In this document: piece by piece, positions 36,406 through 44,232 of the stretch | Layout of the letters: every line of letters starts with the position of its first letter | Position numbering within the stretch: position 1 is the first letter of the stretch | NCBI RefSeq assembly: GCF_022012415.1 | Contig: NZ_JAKLTR010000013.1 | Location: 62,001 to 126,000 of the forward strand | DNA: 64,000 nucleotides | Direction: 5' to 3' | Origin: Terrimonas ginsenosidimutans | GTDB lineage: Bacteria; Bacteroidota; Bacteroidia; Chitinophagales; Chitinophagaceae | Made by a program: the position numbers and the translations under genes | Notes under the pieces: model-generated | Databases searched by the model: none | What the model was told of the DNA's origin: nothing | What the model saw: only the letters and a program-made list of their open reading frames with translations

Positions 36406-36435
36406 CGGCTATTTATTTCACGTGATCCGGGTTAT

Positions 36436-37530
36436 TTAATTCGTGTTACGGGGAAGCATGGATGCTTGCGAACCCGCATCAGGGTTAAGCAGGAGTTCCA
36501 TGCATTCACTCAGGATGGTGAATTTCTTGGAAAGAAAGATCTCCATCTTTTCATTGGGGAGGCGTAACTCATAACGTCCATTGGTAGCAATGAGTTTGTC
36601 AAAATTCGGGTTGATCTTATTGAAGGCCTGCGCGTCCATGGCAACATGCTTTGCGATCACTGCCGAGTTGTACCGGCCTGTGATCATTTGCGCTTTTGCA
36701 TCTGCGAAAAGTGCGGCGTTGACAGGCGTGTTGAAATTGACCTGGCTGGCCTCTTCTTTTGTCAAAGTAGTTATGCCGCCTTCACCTTCCATGATATAAT
36801 GCGTAGCGATAAATTTCTTTACATGATTACGGGATTCTGCCGGCAGGTATTCCTGCAGCTCCCAGAAGTCCTGACTGCCGCTTTTCTTGATAGCCGCATT
36901 TACTTTCCCTGGTCCGCCATTATAAGCAGCAATCACCAGCAGCCAGTCACCATACAGCTCAAATAAACCATTCAGGTATTTTGAAGCGGCGTGCGTGCTT
37001 TTAACGAAGTTGCGGCGCTCATCTACTTTTTTTGTGATACGCAATCCCATGTTGCGGCCTGTTGCGGGCATGAACTGCCATGGACCAACTGCTCCGGCCC
37101 AGGAGCGTGCGTTGCTCTTGAGATTTGATTCGATCACGGCGAGATATTTCAGTTCTTTTGGCAATCCGTGAGATTCAAGGATCTCGTCCATCATGTCGAA
37201 GTATGGCTTGCCCGAAGTCCGTAAAGCTTCCATGCTTTTTCCGTAACGGTCAATATAGTCCTCAACAAAAGAAATAGCTTGTGGATTAAGCTGCTCTGCA
37301 TTGATACCATTGACCAGCGTGGCAGACTCAAAAAGATCACGAAACCCGTCTTTCGGATCGGCAGGTGCGTGCAAAGCTACTGGTGTAGCTAACGTATCTT
37401 TTTTAGTGATATCAGTCGTGTCATTGGAAGAAGGCTTTACCTGGATTGGTAAGCCCTTGTCTGTACCCGCATAAACAAAGCTCATGGAGGCCAGGGAAAG
37501 CAGGCAGGAGATCCCGATTTGTTTTAACAT
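36436..37530 (-). CDS. MltD-like lytic transglycosylase
   Basis: A 364-residue peptidoglycan-cleaving enzyme. The signal peptide (LKQIGISCLLSLASMSFVYA) leads to an SLT domain at about 115-240. The catalytic Glu134 is in YLAVIESNLKSNA, followed by GAVGPWQFMPATGRNMGL and IAAYNGGPGKVNAA, the standard goose-lysozyme-like motifs. MltD proteins usually end in LysM modules; this one has a shorter C-terminal region without a clear LysM repeat. It makes 1,6-anhydromuropeptides during wall growth or division. I used the ATG at 37528-37530, one codon after a GTG. Confidence 0.85.
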   Translation of the reverse strand: MLKQIGISCLLSLASMSFVYAGTDKGLPIQVKPSSNDTTDITKKDTLATPVALHAPADPKDGFRDLFESATLVNGINAEQLNPQAISFVEDYIDRYGKSMEALRTSGKPYFDMMDEILESHGLPKELKYLAVIESNLKSNARSWAGAVGPWQFMPATGRNMGLRITKKVDERRNFVKSTHAASKYLNGLFELYGDWLLVIAAYNGGPGKVNAAIKKSGSQDFWELQEYLPAESRNHVKKFIATHYIMEGEGGITTLTKEEASQVNFNTPVNAALFADAKAQMITGRYNSAVIAKHVAMDAQAFNKINPNFDKLIATNGRYELRLPNEKMEIFLSKKFTILSECMELLLNPDAGSQASMLPRNTN

Positions 37531-37592
37531 CACAGCGAATTTGTTTTAATGCCCTGACAACTGAATGAGAATTGCCAGTTTTTAACATCCGC

Positions 37593-37679
37593 TAATTAAA
37601 AATTCAAAGTAAAAAGTAAAAAAGCATCCCGCTATCGGCACTTTTTCTTACCTGTTAGTTCTTACTTTTTAATTAAAGG
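37593..37679. repeat. Palindrome of AAAAGTA-type words
   Basis: AATTAAAAATTCAAAGTAAA on the left is mirrored by TTCTTACTTTTTAATTAAAG on the right, around a non-repeated middle of about 35 nt. It lies upstream of the mltD-like gene, in the 580-bp gap between that gene and gatA. The remaining sequence of the gap (37918-38109) holds nothing I recognise. Confidence 0.55.
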
Positions 37680-37686
37680 AGGTTGG

Positions 37687-37917
37687 TTAATTAATAAATT
37701 CCGCAGACATATCTGGTTGCTCGAATATCGCTCTGTCACTTACTCTGAAAAGCTCAGCAAAGATAACTCTTGAAGGCGGTTCGTCATCGCCTCTAAGCGA
37801 AAAGGATGCCATGAAAGGAGACATGGTTAGCTTGGGTCTGCCCCGGTTTTCCCTAATGCCCTTACTATTAATAGGTTGTAAAATGGGAGGATACCTGCTT
37901 TTTTCTAAGAAAAACAT
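37687..37917 (-). CDS. Possible 76-residue orphan protein
   Basis: A short open frame starting MFFLEKSRYPPILQ and ending MSAEFIN. It has a plausible mixed composition (RGRPKLTMSPFMASFSLRG, then VIFAELFRVSDRAIFEQ) but no recognised domain, signal peptide or visible promoter. Its third codon positions look more AT-rich than in neighbouring genes, so it may be a decayed or acquired fragment, or not a gene at all. Confidence 0.3.
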   Translation of the reverse strand: MFFLEKSRYPPILQPINSKGIRENRGRPKLTMSPFMASFSLRGDDEPPSRVIFAELFRVSDRAIFEQPDMSAEFIN

Positions 37918-38109
37918 AGATTCAGAACAGACTATTCTAAGTGTATGATAATCAGTTCAATACTATATCGTAATATTTTCTTAAGGTTTTCAGGCAGATA
38001 GACCGGGTTGGGCTTATGGTTATCACCTGCCAGAGGGCTGTCTTATGGCATATCTGGCGATAGAAGCCTTCTGACAGCAGTTGTCCGCGCAGGAATAGCG
38101 AATAAGAAC

Positions 38110-39537
38110 CTATTGAGTCATAACCTGCTCGGAGAAACGAAGCAAAGACAGTTCATCGAATCGTTTCGTCATTACCTGCAGCCCGAAGGGCATGCCGTTA
38201 CTATGAGTGAAAAGAGGCAGGGAGATTGCCGGAATGCCTGCCAGGTTAGCCATTACCGTATAGATATCAGCGAGGTACATGGCTATCGGATCTTCCATCT
38301 TTTCCCCGATTCGGAATGCGGTGGAGGGGGTAGTAGGGAGAAGGATCACATCAAAATTGTTGAAGATCTGCTGGGTTTGGTCCACCAGCAGTTTGCGGAC
38401 TTTCTGAGCCTGTGTGAAGTAAGCATCATAATAACCGGCACTCAATACAAAAGTACCGAGCATGATCCTGCGTTTGACCTCTCTGCCGAATCCGGCCGAA
38501 CGGCTTTCTTTGTAAAGTTCGTTAAGGTCAAGCCCTTCTGCTTTGCTCCGGTAGCCGTATTTAATACCATCAAACCGCGAGAGGTTGGAGGAGGCTTCTG
38601 CTGTCGTCAGCACATAATAGGCCGGGACGATATGATCGATCAGCTTAAATGCAACAGGTTCCACTTCATGTCCCTGTTCCTTCAGCTTTTCGGCCAGATT
38701 TTTTATGGCAGAGGCGATCTCCGGGTCAAGGCTTGGATGGTCCAGCGCTTCGGCAAGATAGGCGATCCTGTATTTTTTATCGGTCTGAAGAAGGCTTGCG
38801 TAGGCTTCAACTGGCTGATGGGACACGGTGCTGTCATACTCATCAGCACCGGCCATGACTTCAAACAGGATGGCGACATCGGGAATATTTGTTCCGAATA
38901 CACCGATCTGATCAAATGAAGAAGCGTAGGCGATCAGGCCATAGCGGGAAATGCGGCCGTAGCTTGGTTTCATTCCAACAATCCCACATAGGTCGGCGGG
39001 TTGCCTGACAGATCCGCCCGTATCACTTCCAAGAGACACCATGCAAAGCCCGGCCTGCACTGCAACCGCAGAGCCGCCCGACGAACCACCAGGGATCCTC
39101 GATTCATCTCTTGCGTTCAGCACTTTCCCATAGGATGAATTCTCATTGGTAGAGCCCATAGCAAACTCATCACAATTCAGGTTGCCGATAATGATGGCTC
39201 CCTCTTCGAGTAAACGAATGACAGCTGTTGCGGAATAAATGGAAGTGAAGTCGCGAAGGATCTTTGATGCGGCCGATACTTTATGCCCTTCATAGCAGAT
39301 CACGTCTTTCAGCCCGATCACGACTCCGTGGAGCCGGCCCATCGTTGCGCCATTGCTTCTTTTTGCATCCAGGTCTTTGGCCTTTTGAAGAGCCTCTTCT
39401 GCGTATACGTCAATAAAGGCATTCAGGTGGCGGGTGGCTTCGATGCGCTGCAGGTAGTGTTCGACGGCCTGAACACAGTTTACCGTTCCCTCACGAAGCG
39501 CTTCATGATACTGCCCGATAGATGAAAAAACAAACAA
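38110..39537 (-). CDS. gatA: Aspartyl/glutamyl-tRNA amidotransferase subunit A
   Basis: A 475-residue amidase-signature protein. With GatB and GatC it converts Glu-tRNA(Gln) and/or Asp-tRNA(Asn) to the amidated form. It has the Ser-cisSer-Lys triad: K77 (VVIGLKDVI), S152 in PGGSSGGSA (149-157) and nucleophile S176 in SDTGGSVRQP. The start is TTG 39535-39537 (MFVFSSIGQY), which matches the usual N-terminus; no ATG is available. gatB and gatC are not adjacent. A terminator-containing repeat separates it from tatA upstream. Confidence 0.93.
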   Translation of the reverse strand: MFVFSSIGQYHEALREGTVNCVQAVEHYLQRIEATRHLNAFIDVYAEEALQKAKDLDAKRSNGATMGRLHGVVIGLKDVICYEGHKVSAASKILRDFTSIYSATAVIRLLEEGAIIIGNLNCDEFAMGSTNENSSYGKVLNARDESRIPGGSSGGSAVAVQAGLCMVSLGSDTGGSVRQPADLCGIVGMKPSYGRISRYGLIAYASSFDQIGVFGTNIPDVAILFEVMAGADEYDSTVSHQPVEAYASLLQTDKKYRIAYLAEALDHPSLDPEIASAIKNLAEKLKEQGHEVEPVAFKLIDHIVPAYYVLTTAEASSNLSRFDGIKYGYRSKAEGLDLNELYKESRSAGFGREVKRRIMLGTFVLSAGYYDAYFTQAQKVRKLLVDQTQQIFNNFDVILLPTTPSTAFRIGEKMEDPIAMYLADIYTVMANLAGIPAISLPLFTHSNGMPFGLQVMTKRFDELSLLRFSEQVMTQ

Positions 39538-39552
39538 AGCGAGATGGTTTTC

Positions 39553-39641
39553 AAATTAAAAAGTAAAAATTAAAAAGTAAAAATCAAAAGAGCCTGCCTG
39601 GGCAGGAGCTTTTTTAATCTTTACTTTTTAATTTTTAATTC
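39553..39641 (-). terminator. Terminator inside an AAAAGTA-word palindrome
   Basis: The centre AGCCTGCCTGGGCAGGAGCT (39591-39610) forms a GC stem with T/A runs on both sides. Flanking arms ATTAAAAAGTAAAAATTAAA and its mirror TTACTTTTTAATTTTTAATT extend the palindrome to about 89 bp. It lies between tatA and gatA, both on the minus strand. Confidence 0.7.
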
Positions 39642-39656
39642 AGAGAAGCGTCTGAA

Positions 39657-39863
39657 CTAGGGATTCTTAATATCGTTAGTGTGATCTTCTATTTCTCTTT
39701 TTACATTGGTTTTTGCGTCATTGAACTCACGTACACCTTTACCCAGTCCACGCATCAGCTCAGGAATTTTACGGCCACCGAAAAGCAGCAGCACGATGAT
39801 CAGGATGATGATGATCTCGTTTGTTCCGAGCACACCTAATAAATTAGCTTGTATCATAGTCAT
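39657..39863 (-). CDS. tatA: Twin-arginine translocase subunit TatA
   Basis: A 68-residue protein with a short N-terminus, one membrane helix (about 15-29, [14 protein letters not shown]), then the hinge and amphipathic helix [19 protein letters not shown] and a charged tail. This is the TatA/TatE form, which assembles the pore that passes folded, twin-arginine-tagged proteins across the inner membrane. tatB-like and tatC genes are not in the window. A DUF1501 protein with a Tat-type signal (58969) is a likely client. Confidence 0.92.
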   Translation of the reverse strand: MTMIQANLLGVLGTNEIIIILIIVLLLFGGRKIPELMRGLGKGVREFNDAKTNVKREIEDHTNDIKNP

Positions 39864-39877
39864 TTGAAGTTAGAGGT

Positions 39878-39885
39878 CAAAGATA
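39878..39885 (-). promoter_or_regulatory. -7 promoter element for tatA
   Basis: On the minus strand TATCTTTG matches TAnnTTTG exactly, 14 nt before the ATG. No TTTG is seen at -33. Confidence 0.5.
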
Positions 39886-39952
39886 GTGATTACTTAGGGT
39901 ATATTAGATACGTTAACCGGAGAACAACCAGATTGCAGGGGCAAAAATAAAA

Positions 39953-39974
39953 ACCCCGGATTGGATTCCGGGGT
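39953..39974 (-). terminator. rplS terminator
   Basis: ACCCCGGA and TCCGGGGT form the stem. On the minus strand it is followed by TTTTTATTTTTG, a good T run. It lies 41 nt after the rplS stop. Confidence 0.85.
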
Positions 39975-40014
39975 ATACTCCCAGACATGGTCCGGGAAAT
40001 ATGATTGAAATATC

Positions 40015-40386
40015 TTATTTCGCTTTTTCAGAAGAAACAGCCATGCGTTTCTCACGGATACGTGCGCTTTTACCGCTACGGCTACGCTGGTAGAACAGTT
40101 TAGCACGGCGTACAGCACCTGTTTTGTTCAGAACAACAGAATCAATGTTTGGAGAAGCGAATGGGAACACACGCTCAACACCAACACCGTCAGAGATCTT
40201 ACGAACGGTAAAGCTAGCAGTAAAGCCAGAGCCTTGCTTTTTGATCACGTCGCCTTTGAAAGACTGGATCCTTTCTTTATTACCCTCGATGATCTTATAA
40301 TTCACGGTGATATTATCACCTGCCTTAAAAGCGGGGAATTCTTTCTTAGTGCTCAGCTGCTCATGTACAAATGCAATAGCGTTCAT
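40015..40386 (-). CDS. rplS: 50S ribosomal protein L19
   Basis: A 123-residue ribosomal protein near the 30S-50S interface. It contains FPAFKAGDNITVNYKIIEG, RIQSFKGDVIKKQG and FTVRKISDGVGVERVFP, the L19 core. It also has the basic tail typical of Bacteroidota L19. I start it at ATG 40384-40386 (MNAIAFVHEQL), the family N-terminus; 8 codons more are open upstream but include the -7 promoter element. It stands alone, with its own strong promoter and terminator, not beside trmD or rimM. Confidence 0.95.
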   Translation of the reverse strand: MNAIAFVHEQLSTKKEFPAFKAGDNITVNYKIIEGNKERIQSFKGDVIKKQGSGFTASFTVRKISDGVGVERVFPFASPNIDSVVLNKTGAVRRAKLFYQRSRSGKSARIREKRMAVSSEKAK

Positions 40387-40407
40387 GACTCTCATTTTTA
40401 GGGATTG

Positions 40408-40438
40408 CAAAGGTAGGGGAAATAATTAAAAAGTCAAA
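40408..40438 (-). promoter_or_regulatory. Consensus Bacteroidota promoter for rplS
   Basis: On the minus strand TTTG (40438-40435), 19 nt, then TACCTTTG (40415-40408): an exact match to the TTTG/TAnnTTTG pattern with correct spacing. The -33 TTTG lies inside the AAAAGTA-word palindrome. Transcription should start near 40400. Confidence 0.85.
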
Positions 40439-40507
40439 AGTAAAAATTAAAAAATGTCCGTTTCAAACAGAATGCTCTGATCGAAACGGACATTTTTTAA
40501 TTTTTAA
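40424..40507 (-). terminator. Hairpin within an AAAAGTA-word palindrome, between rny and rplS
   Basis: AATGTCCGTTTC (40453-40464) pairs perfectly with GAAACGGACATT (40483-40494), and a T run follows on both strands. Outer arms AAAAAGTCAAAAGTAAAAAT and TTTTTTAATTTTTAAAATT extend it. Gene order on the minus strand is rny then rplS, so it should end rny transcripts just before the rplS promoter. Confidence 0.75.
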
Positions 40508-40509
40508 AA

Positions 40510-42072
40510 TTATCTCGCGACGTTCACGGTCCGTTTTTCACGGATCACCGTAACCTTGATCTGGCCCGGGAATGTCATTTCCGTCTGGATCTTCTGGGCG
40601 ATCTCAAAGGAGAGTTTCTCAGAATCACCATCCGTAACTTTATCAGCTTCAACAATTACACGCAATTCACGGCCAGCCTGGATCGCGTAGGCTTTTTCCA
40701 CACCATTATAGGTCATGGCAAGGTTTTCCAGGTCTTTGATACGCTGGAGGTATTGTTGCATGATCTCGCGGCGGGCCCCGGGTCTTGCGCCGCTGATGGC
40801 GTCACAAGCCTGGATGATCGGGGAGATCACGTATTGCATTTCAGCTTCATCGTGGTGAGCAGCAATGGCATTTACCACCGCCGGGTTCTCACCATATTTC
40901 TCCGCCAGCTTTGCTCCGAGGAGTGCATGGCTCAGTTCACTTTCTTCATCAGGTACTTTACCGATATCATGCAGAAGACCAGCACGTTTTGCCAGTTTAG
41001 GGTTCAGGCCCAGTTCTGCAGCCATCGTAGCGCAAAGATTCGCTGTTTCGCGGCTGTGCATCAGCAGGTTCTGTCCGTAAGAAGAACGGAAGCGCATACG
41101 GCCTACCATTCTTACCAGTTCTTTATGCAGGCCATGGATGCCCAGTTCGATCACGGTTCTTTCACCGATCTCCATTACCTGGTCTTCGATCTGTTTGCGG
41201 GTTTTTTCCACCACTTCCTCGATACGGGCGGGGTGGATCCGGCCATCCGTTACAAGACGCTGAAGGCTCAGACGGGCAATCTCTCGGCGAAGTGGGTCAA
41301 AGCTGGACAGAAGGATTGCTTCCGGGGTATCATCCACGATCAGGTCAACACCTGTTGCTGCTTCGATCGCGCGGATATTACGGCCTTCTCGACCAATGAT
41401 CTGACCTTTTATCTCATCACTTTCGAGGTTGAAAACGGTGATCGAGTTTTCGATGGCCTGCTCAGCAGCAGTCCGCTGGATCGTCTGGATGATGATCTTA
41501 CGGGCTTCTTTGTTTGCTTTTTGCTTGGCATCATCGATGATCTCCTGTTGCAACGCGAGCGCCTGCGTGTGGGCTTCATTCTTCAGGCTTTCCACGAGCT
41601 GGCTCTTTGCTTCATCGGCAGAAAGGCCTGCTATTTTCTCCAGCCGGCGGATATGCTCTTCCTGATGCTTTTCCAGCTCAGTGCGTTTGATGTTCACCAG
41701 GTCGATCTGACGATTAAGGTTCTCCTTGATCGCTTCATTCTCCTTGGTCTGCTTATCGATATTAGTTTCTTTCTGGTTGACACTCTGCTCTTTCTGACGG
41801 ATCCTGTTTTCAGTGTCATTGATCTTACGGTTCCGGTCATTTACTTCCCTGTCATGAGCCGCCTTCAGTTGAACCAGTTTTTCTTTTGCTTCGAGTTCTT
41901 TTTCTTTCTTCAGTGTTTCAGCCCTTAATTCTGCTTCTTTCAATAGGGCTTGAGATTGAAGCTCAGCTTCCTGAATCTTTTTTGACGTGTCTTTCGCGAA
42001 GATGAATTTCCCCGCTACAATGCCCACGACCAGGGCAACTGCACCGATGAGAACGGGTATGATAGAGTCCAT
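40510..42072 (-). CDS. rny: Ribonuclease Y
   Basis: A 520-residue membrane-anchored endoribonuclease that starts mRNA decay. The order is: N-terminal membrane helix (about 4-25), a long Lys/Glu-rich coiled coil (30-190), a KH domain with [17 protein letters not shown], and an HD domain with [12 protein letters not shown] and [11 protein letters not shown], which carry the metal-binding residues. The C-terminal end is the usual [10 protein letters not shown] form. Start at ATG 42070-42072. It follows zapA on the same strand, as in many Bacteroidota, but across an unusually long gap of about 955 bp. Confidence 0.95.
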   Translation of the reverse strand: MDSIIPVLIGAVALVVGIVAGKFIFAKDTSKKIQEAELQSQALLKEAELRAETLKKEKELEAKEKLVQLKAAHDREVNDRNRKINDTENRIRQKEQSVNQKETNIDKQTKENEAIKENLNRQIDLVNIKRTELEKHQEEHIRRLEKIAGLSADEAKSQLVESLKNEAHTQALALQQEIIDDAKQKANKEARKIIIQTIQRTAAEQAIENSITVFNLESDEIKGQIIGREGRNIRAIEAATGVDLIVDDTPEAILLSSFDPLRREIARLSLQRLVTDGRIHPARIEEVVEKTRKQIEDQVMEIGERTVIELGIHGLHKELVRMVGRMRFRSSYGQNLLMHSRETANLCATMAAELGLNPKLAKRAGLLHDIGKVPDEESELSHALLGAKLAEKYGENPAVVNAIAAHHDEAEMQYVISPIIQACDAISGARPGARREIMQQYLQRIKDLENLAMTYNGVEKAYAIQAGRELRVIVEADKVTDGDSEKLSFEIAQKIQTEMTFPGQIKVTVIREKRTVNVAR

Positions 42073-42139
42073 GAATTTCTAATTTAAAATAGTCCAGTTT
42101 GATATAGTTAAAGCTGCGATACATAAAGCTAGCAGCCAC

Positions 42140-42160
42140 CCGGTTATGCCAGGTAACCGG
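42140..42160. promoter_or_regulatory. Small inverted repeat upstream of rny
   Basis: CCGGTTA and TAACCGG separated by 7 nt, about 70-90 nt before the rny start. It could be an operator or a simple hairpin. Confidence 0.3.
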
Positions 42161-42280
42161 CGAATATACAAATTAACGTAAATCTTCGCGAATGGGCGAG
42201 AATAAACGCGAATCGCGGCGAATATTGGGGGATTTATGTGGTTTCAGGCTATTAATTGAGTCCCTGCTTTGGTTGGGGGA

Positions 42281-42473
42281 TGGTCGATGACCGAAGACCG
42301 ATGGCCGATGACCGATGACCGATGGCCGAAAATACATATACCTAATAGTGTCAATACCCTATACAAATTAGCAGCGAGAGCTTCCATTCAAATGCGGTCA
42401 TCGGCCATCGGTCATCGGCACCCGGCTATCGGCCATCGGCCATCGGTCATCGGCCATCGGTCAACGGTCAACG
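42281..42473. repeat. Heptamer-flanked intergenic repeat element, copy B
   Basis: Left arm (42286-42329): CCGATGA/CCGATGG heptamers in tandem. Core: 42323-42396, the reverse complement of 3631-3704 with 8 mismatches in 74 by my count. Right arm (42397-42472): inverted heptamers TCATCGG and CCATCGG, ending with two TCAACGG-type units. The arms can pair into a long hairpin with the core as loop. Confidence 0.85.
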
Positions 42474-43027
42474 TCATTGGATTTAAGGCCAGCCAGGAGA
42501 AATGATCCTATAAACAAGGAGTGCTAAAATGATCAATAAGATCAGGGTGTTCCGCCCGGTCTGGCGTCGGACAGTGGTCGGTTTAGTAAGCGGCAGCGTT
42601 GATCAGCGGGGATAGAACCTGGTGGCAGCGTCGAAACCGGCGATATTCCCCTACCGGGGTGCTGCGCGAACACAAAAACTCTCAAAAAATTGGGGTGAAG
42701 GGCTTAAAACACGGTGCGGCAAGCGCGAAAACGCCTGGTGTTCGGTAATTCCTCCCCGGATCCTCCTCTTTGCCTCCTCTTTGCCTCCTCTTTGCTTCCC
42801 CGAAACCTCCTGTATTTGTCCCCGGAAACCGGGGAGGCATAGAAAAGGTTTCGCAGAAACAACGAAGAGATAAAGCGGTCGGAGCGAGGCCGTGGATAAG
42901 CAATGGAAAGGCCGGGGGCTTAAACGGGCAAGGACCGGGCTGTTTGAAACGATCCGGATGCTACTATAAATACGGTCTCTCTGCGTAAACCCACCAGTCA
43001 TTTATCCGCGCTTATATACCTGTCCGC
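42474..43027. other. Unexplained GC-rich region between zapA and rny, possible structured RNA
   Basis: About 550 bp with no convincing gene on either strand. It contains an 11-bp tandem repeat (42762-42794), a 7-bp GC hairpin with an AAA loop (42819-42835) and several G/C-rich blocks (GGGGTGAAGGGCTTAAAAC, GGTCGGAGCGAGGCCG). In some other bacteria the 6S RNA gene lies next to zapA, so a 6S-like RNA on the minus strand is possible. I could not find the diagnostic sequence of RNase P RNA, tmRNA or SRP RNA. The open frames here lack protein-like composition. Confidence 0.35.
42762..42794. repeat. Three perfect copies of an 11-bp unit
   Basis: CCTCCTCTTTG is repeated exactly at 42762, 42773 and 42784. 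On the minus strand it reads as purine-rich AGGAGG blocks. Confidence 0.85.
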
Positions 43028-43318
43028 TCATTCCTGTCCACCCGCGTCCAGCAGGCTTTCCAGGGCATTCAGCTTATCGGCCAGCGCTTCTTTCTGGATA
43101 TCGTTATTGGCAGTGTGACTCTGTTCGGTAGCCAGCCAGATGAGAACCATAGCGATATAGTCCTGCATATCCTTACCCGCAAAATGGGTTTTGAACTCGA
43201 CGATCTTATCGTTGATGATCTTAACGGTCCGGCGGACCACTTCCTCATCCTTGGGGTCAAGCTTGATCCGGTAGTTTCGGTCGCCTATCACGACGGAGGC
43301 GGCAATTAAATGATCCAT
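43028..43318 (-). CDS. zapA: Cell division protein ZapA
   Basis: A 96-residue FtsZ-ring stabiliser. The N-terminal beta hairpin (ASVVIGDRNYRIKLDPKDEE) and the long C-terminal helix (ending NALESLLDAGGQE) match ZapA. It crosslinks FtsZ filaments at the division site. Upstream on the same strand is a small coiled-coil gene and then pheT; downstream is rny. This order is common in the phylum and supports the call. Confidence 0.87.
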   Translation of the reverse strand: MDHLIAASVVIGDRNYRIKLDPKDEEVVRRTVKIINDKIVEFKTHFAGKDMQDYIAMVLIWLATEQSHTANNDIQKEALADKLNALESLLDAGGQE

Positions 43319-43431
43319 ACCTATTGCATTTTTAAAAAACAGTATCTATTTTACAATCCTTGTTAAATTTTAACAGGAAATTGTTCCAAATCCTATTCGT
43401 CCCTAGTGATGTAAAACCAAACTACAGAACC

Positions 43432-43683
43432 ATGTTTGCCAAAATTAAATCATCGTTCTTTATCGATGCCCTTCAGTTCGAACTGATCGCCCTCAATGGA
43501 TGTCTCCTCAGAGGTGTTCTCAAAGATGATAGTGGTAGTGTCTGCAGCGTGATGGAAAAAAACATTGACGCTGAAAAAATATTTACATGGCAGGGATTGA
43601 ATGATCTGCCTTACGGCCGCTATACGCTTGAACTTTTTCAGGGTGGTGATGAGATGAAGATGAATTTGGTGAAGAGAGTGTAA
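43432..43683 (+). CDS. Hypothetical small protein
   Basis: An 83-residue protein starting MFAKIKSSFFIDALQF and ending MNLVKRV. It has no signal peptide. Predicted strands include FELIALNGCLLRGVLKD and YGRYTLELFQGG, suggesting a small beta domain. It sits on the plus strand between two minus-strand genes (zapA and the coiled-coil gene), interrupting a conserved gene order. ATG 43432 is the better start, as the 24 codons upstream do not look translated. Function unknown. Confidence 0.55.
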   Translation: MFAKIKSSFFIDALQFELIALNGCLLRGVLKDDSGSVCSVMEKNIDAEKIFTWQGLNDLPYGRYTLELFQGGDEMKMNLVKRV

Positions 43684-43717
43684 GAGTTTGTTGACAGTTC
43701 ACCGCTGTCCGGGCCGT

Positions 43718-43775
43718 CAGCCTTTCTGCGTTTCGGAACTCCGTCAGTCGGAGCCGAAGTTTTTAGCGAAGGCTG
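43718..43775. terminator. Bidirectional hairpin
   Basis: CAGCCTT (43718-43724) pairs with AAGGCTG (43769-43775), and TTTCGG and TCCG words inside pair with CCGAAG and CGGA. It lies between convergent genes. Confidence 0.55.
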
Positions 43776-43814
43776 ATCGCGAAAGTTAGCGGCAGCTGTG
43801 TGTTCTTTTCAAAA

Positions 43815-44102
43815 TTATTCACTCAACATCGCAATACACCGGTCTATTTCCTTGATATAAGTATTCAGTTTCTTTTCAAATTCTTTCTTATCGTTTTCGC
43901 TCATCTCGCCATTACCAAGTTGCAGGATGGAAACCTGTTGTTTCAGACTTTCCGCCGTACCCTGGTACTGGCTGACCTGTTTCTGTGCGTTCTCAAGATC
44001 CGCCTTTAACTGCTGATTCTCCTTCTGGATAGCGGCATGTTGCTTCAGCAATTGCTGCAATTTTTCGTGTATCCGTTTTATTTGTTCTTCTCCGAGAGAC
44101 AT
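43815..44102 (-). CDS. Small coiled-coil protein between pheT and zapA
   Basis: A 95-residue protein (from ATG 44100-44102, MSLGEEQIKRI) that is almost entirely a coiled coil: QQLLKQHAAIQKENQQLKAD continues with heptads to about residue 60, followed by a short helical tail. Its size, shape and place beside zapA suggest a ZapB-like cell-division partner. That is inference from position, as ZapB is not conserved enough to decide. The ORF extends 12 codons upstream, but the chosen Met begins the helix. Confidence 0.65.
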   Translation of the reverse strand: MSLGEEQIKRIHEKLQQLLKQHAAIQKENQQLKADLENAQKQVSQYQGTAESLKQQVSILQLGNGEMSENDKKEFEKKLNTYIKEIDRCIAMLSE

Positions 44103-44146
44103 TTTCGTTTCTGATTGAGGGTTCAAAAAAGCTGCCAATTAAAAAG

Positions 44147-44225
44147 TAAAAATTCAAAAGTGAAAAATACCCGTCTTAGTCAGTCTATTCTGTTCGGGCC
44201 GCTATTTTTCACTTTTGAATTTTAC
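44147..44225. repeat. Palindrome of AAAAGT(A/G)-type words
   Basis: AAATTCAAAAGTGAAAAATA (left arm, 44150-44169) is mirrored by TATTTTTCACTTTTGAATTT (from 44203), with one extra A on the left. It lies between pheT and the coiled-coil gene, both minus strand. Confidence 0.75.
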
Positions 44226-44232
44226 CATTTAC

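Noticed and set aside
38008-38919. 303-codon plus-strand frame over gatA
   Set aside because: Antisense shadow; gatA has all catalytic residues on the other strand.
40753-41928. 391-codon plus-strand frame over rny
   Set aside because: Antisense of the coiled-coil and KH regions of rny; hydrophobic nonsense sequence.
42622-43001. Open frames on both strands in the zapA-rny gap, and RNase P RNA, tmRNA or SRP RNA
   Set aside because: Frames are arginine/proline-rich chance frames. The diagnostic motifs of the three RNAs (for example GAGGAAAGTCC of RNase P RNA) are absent.
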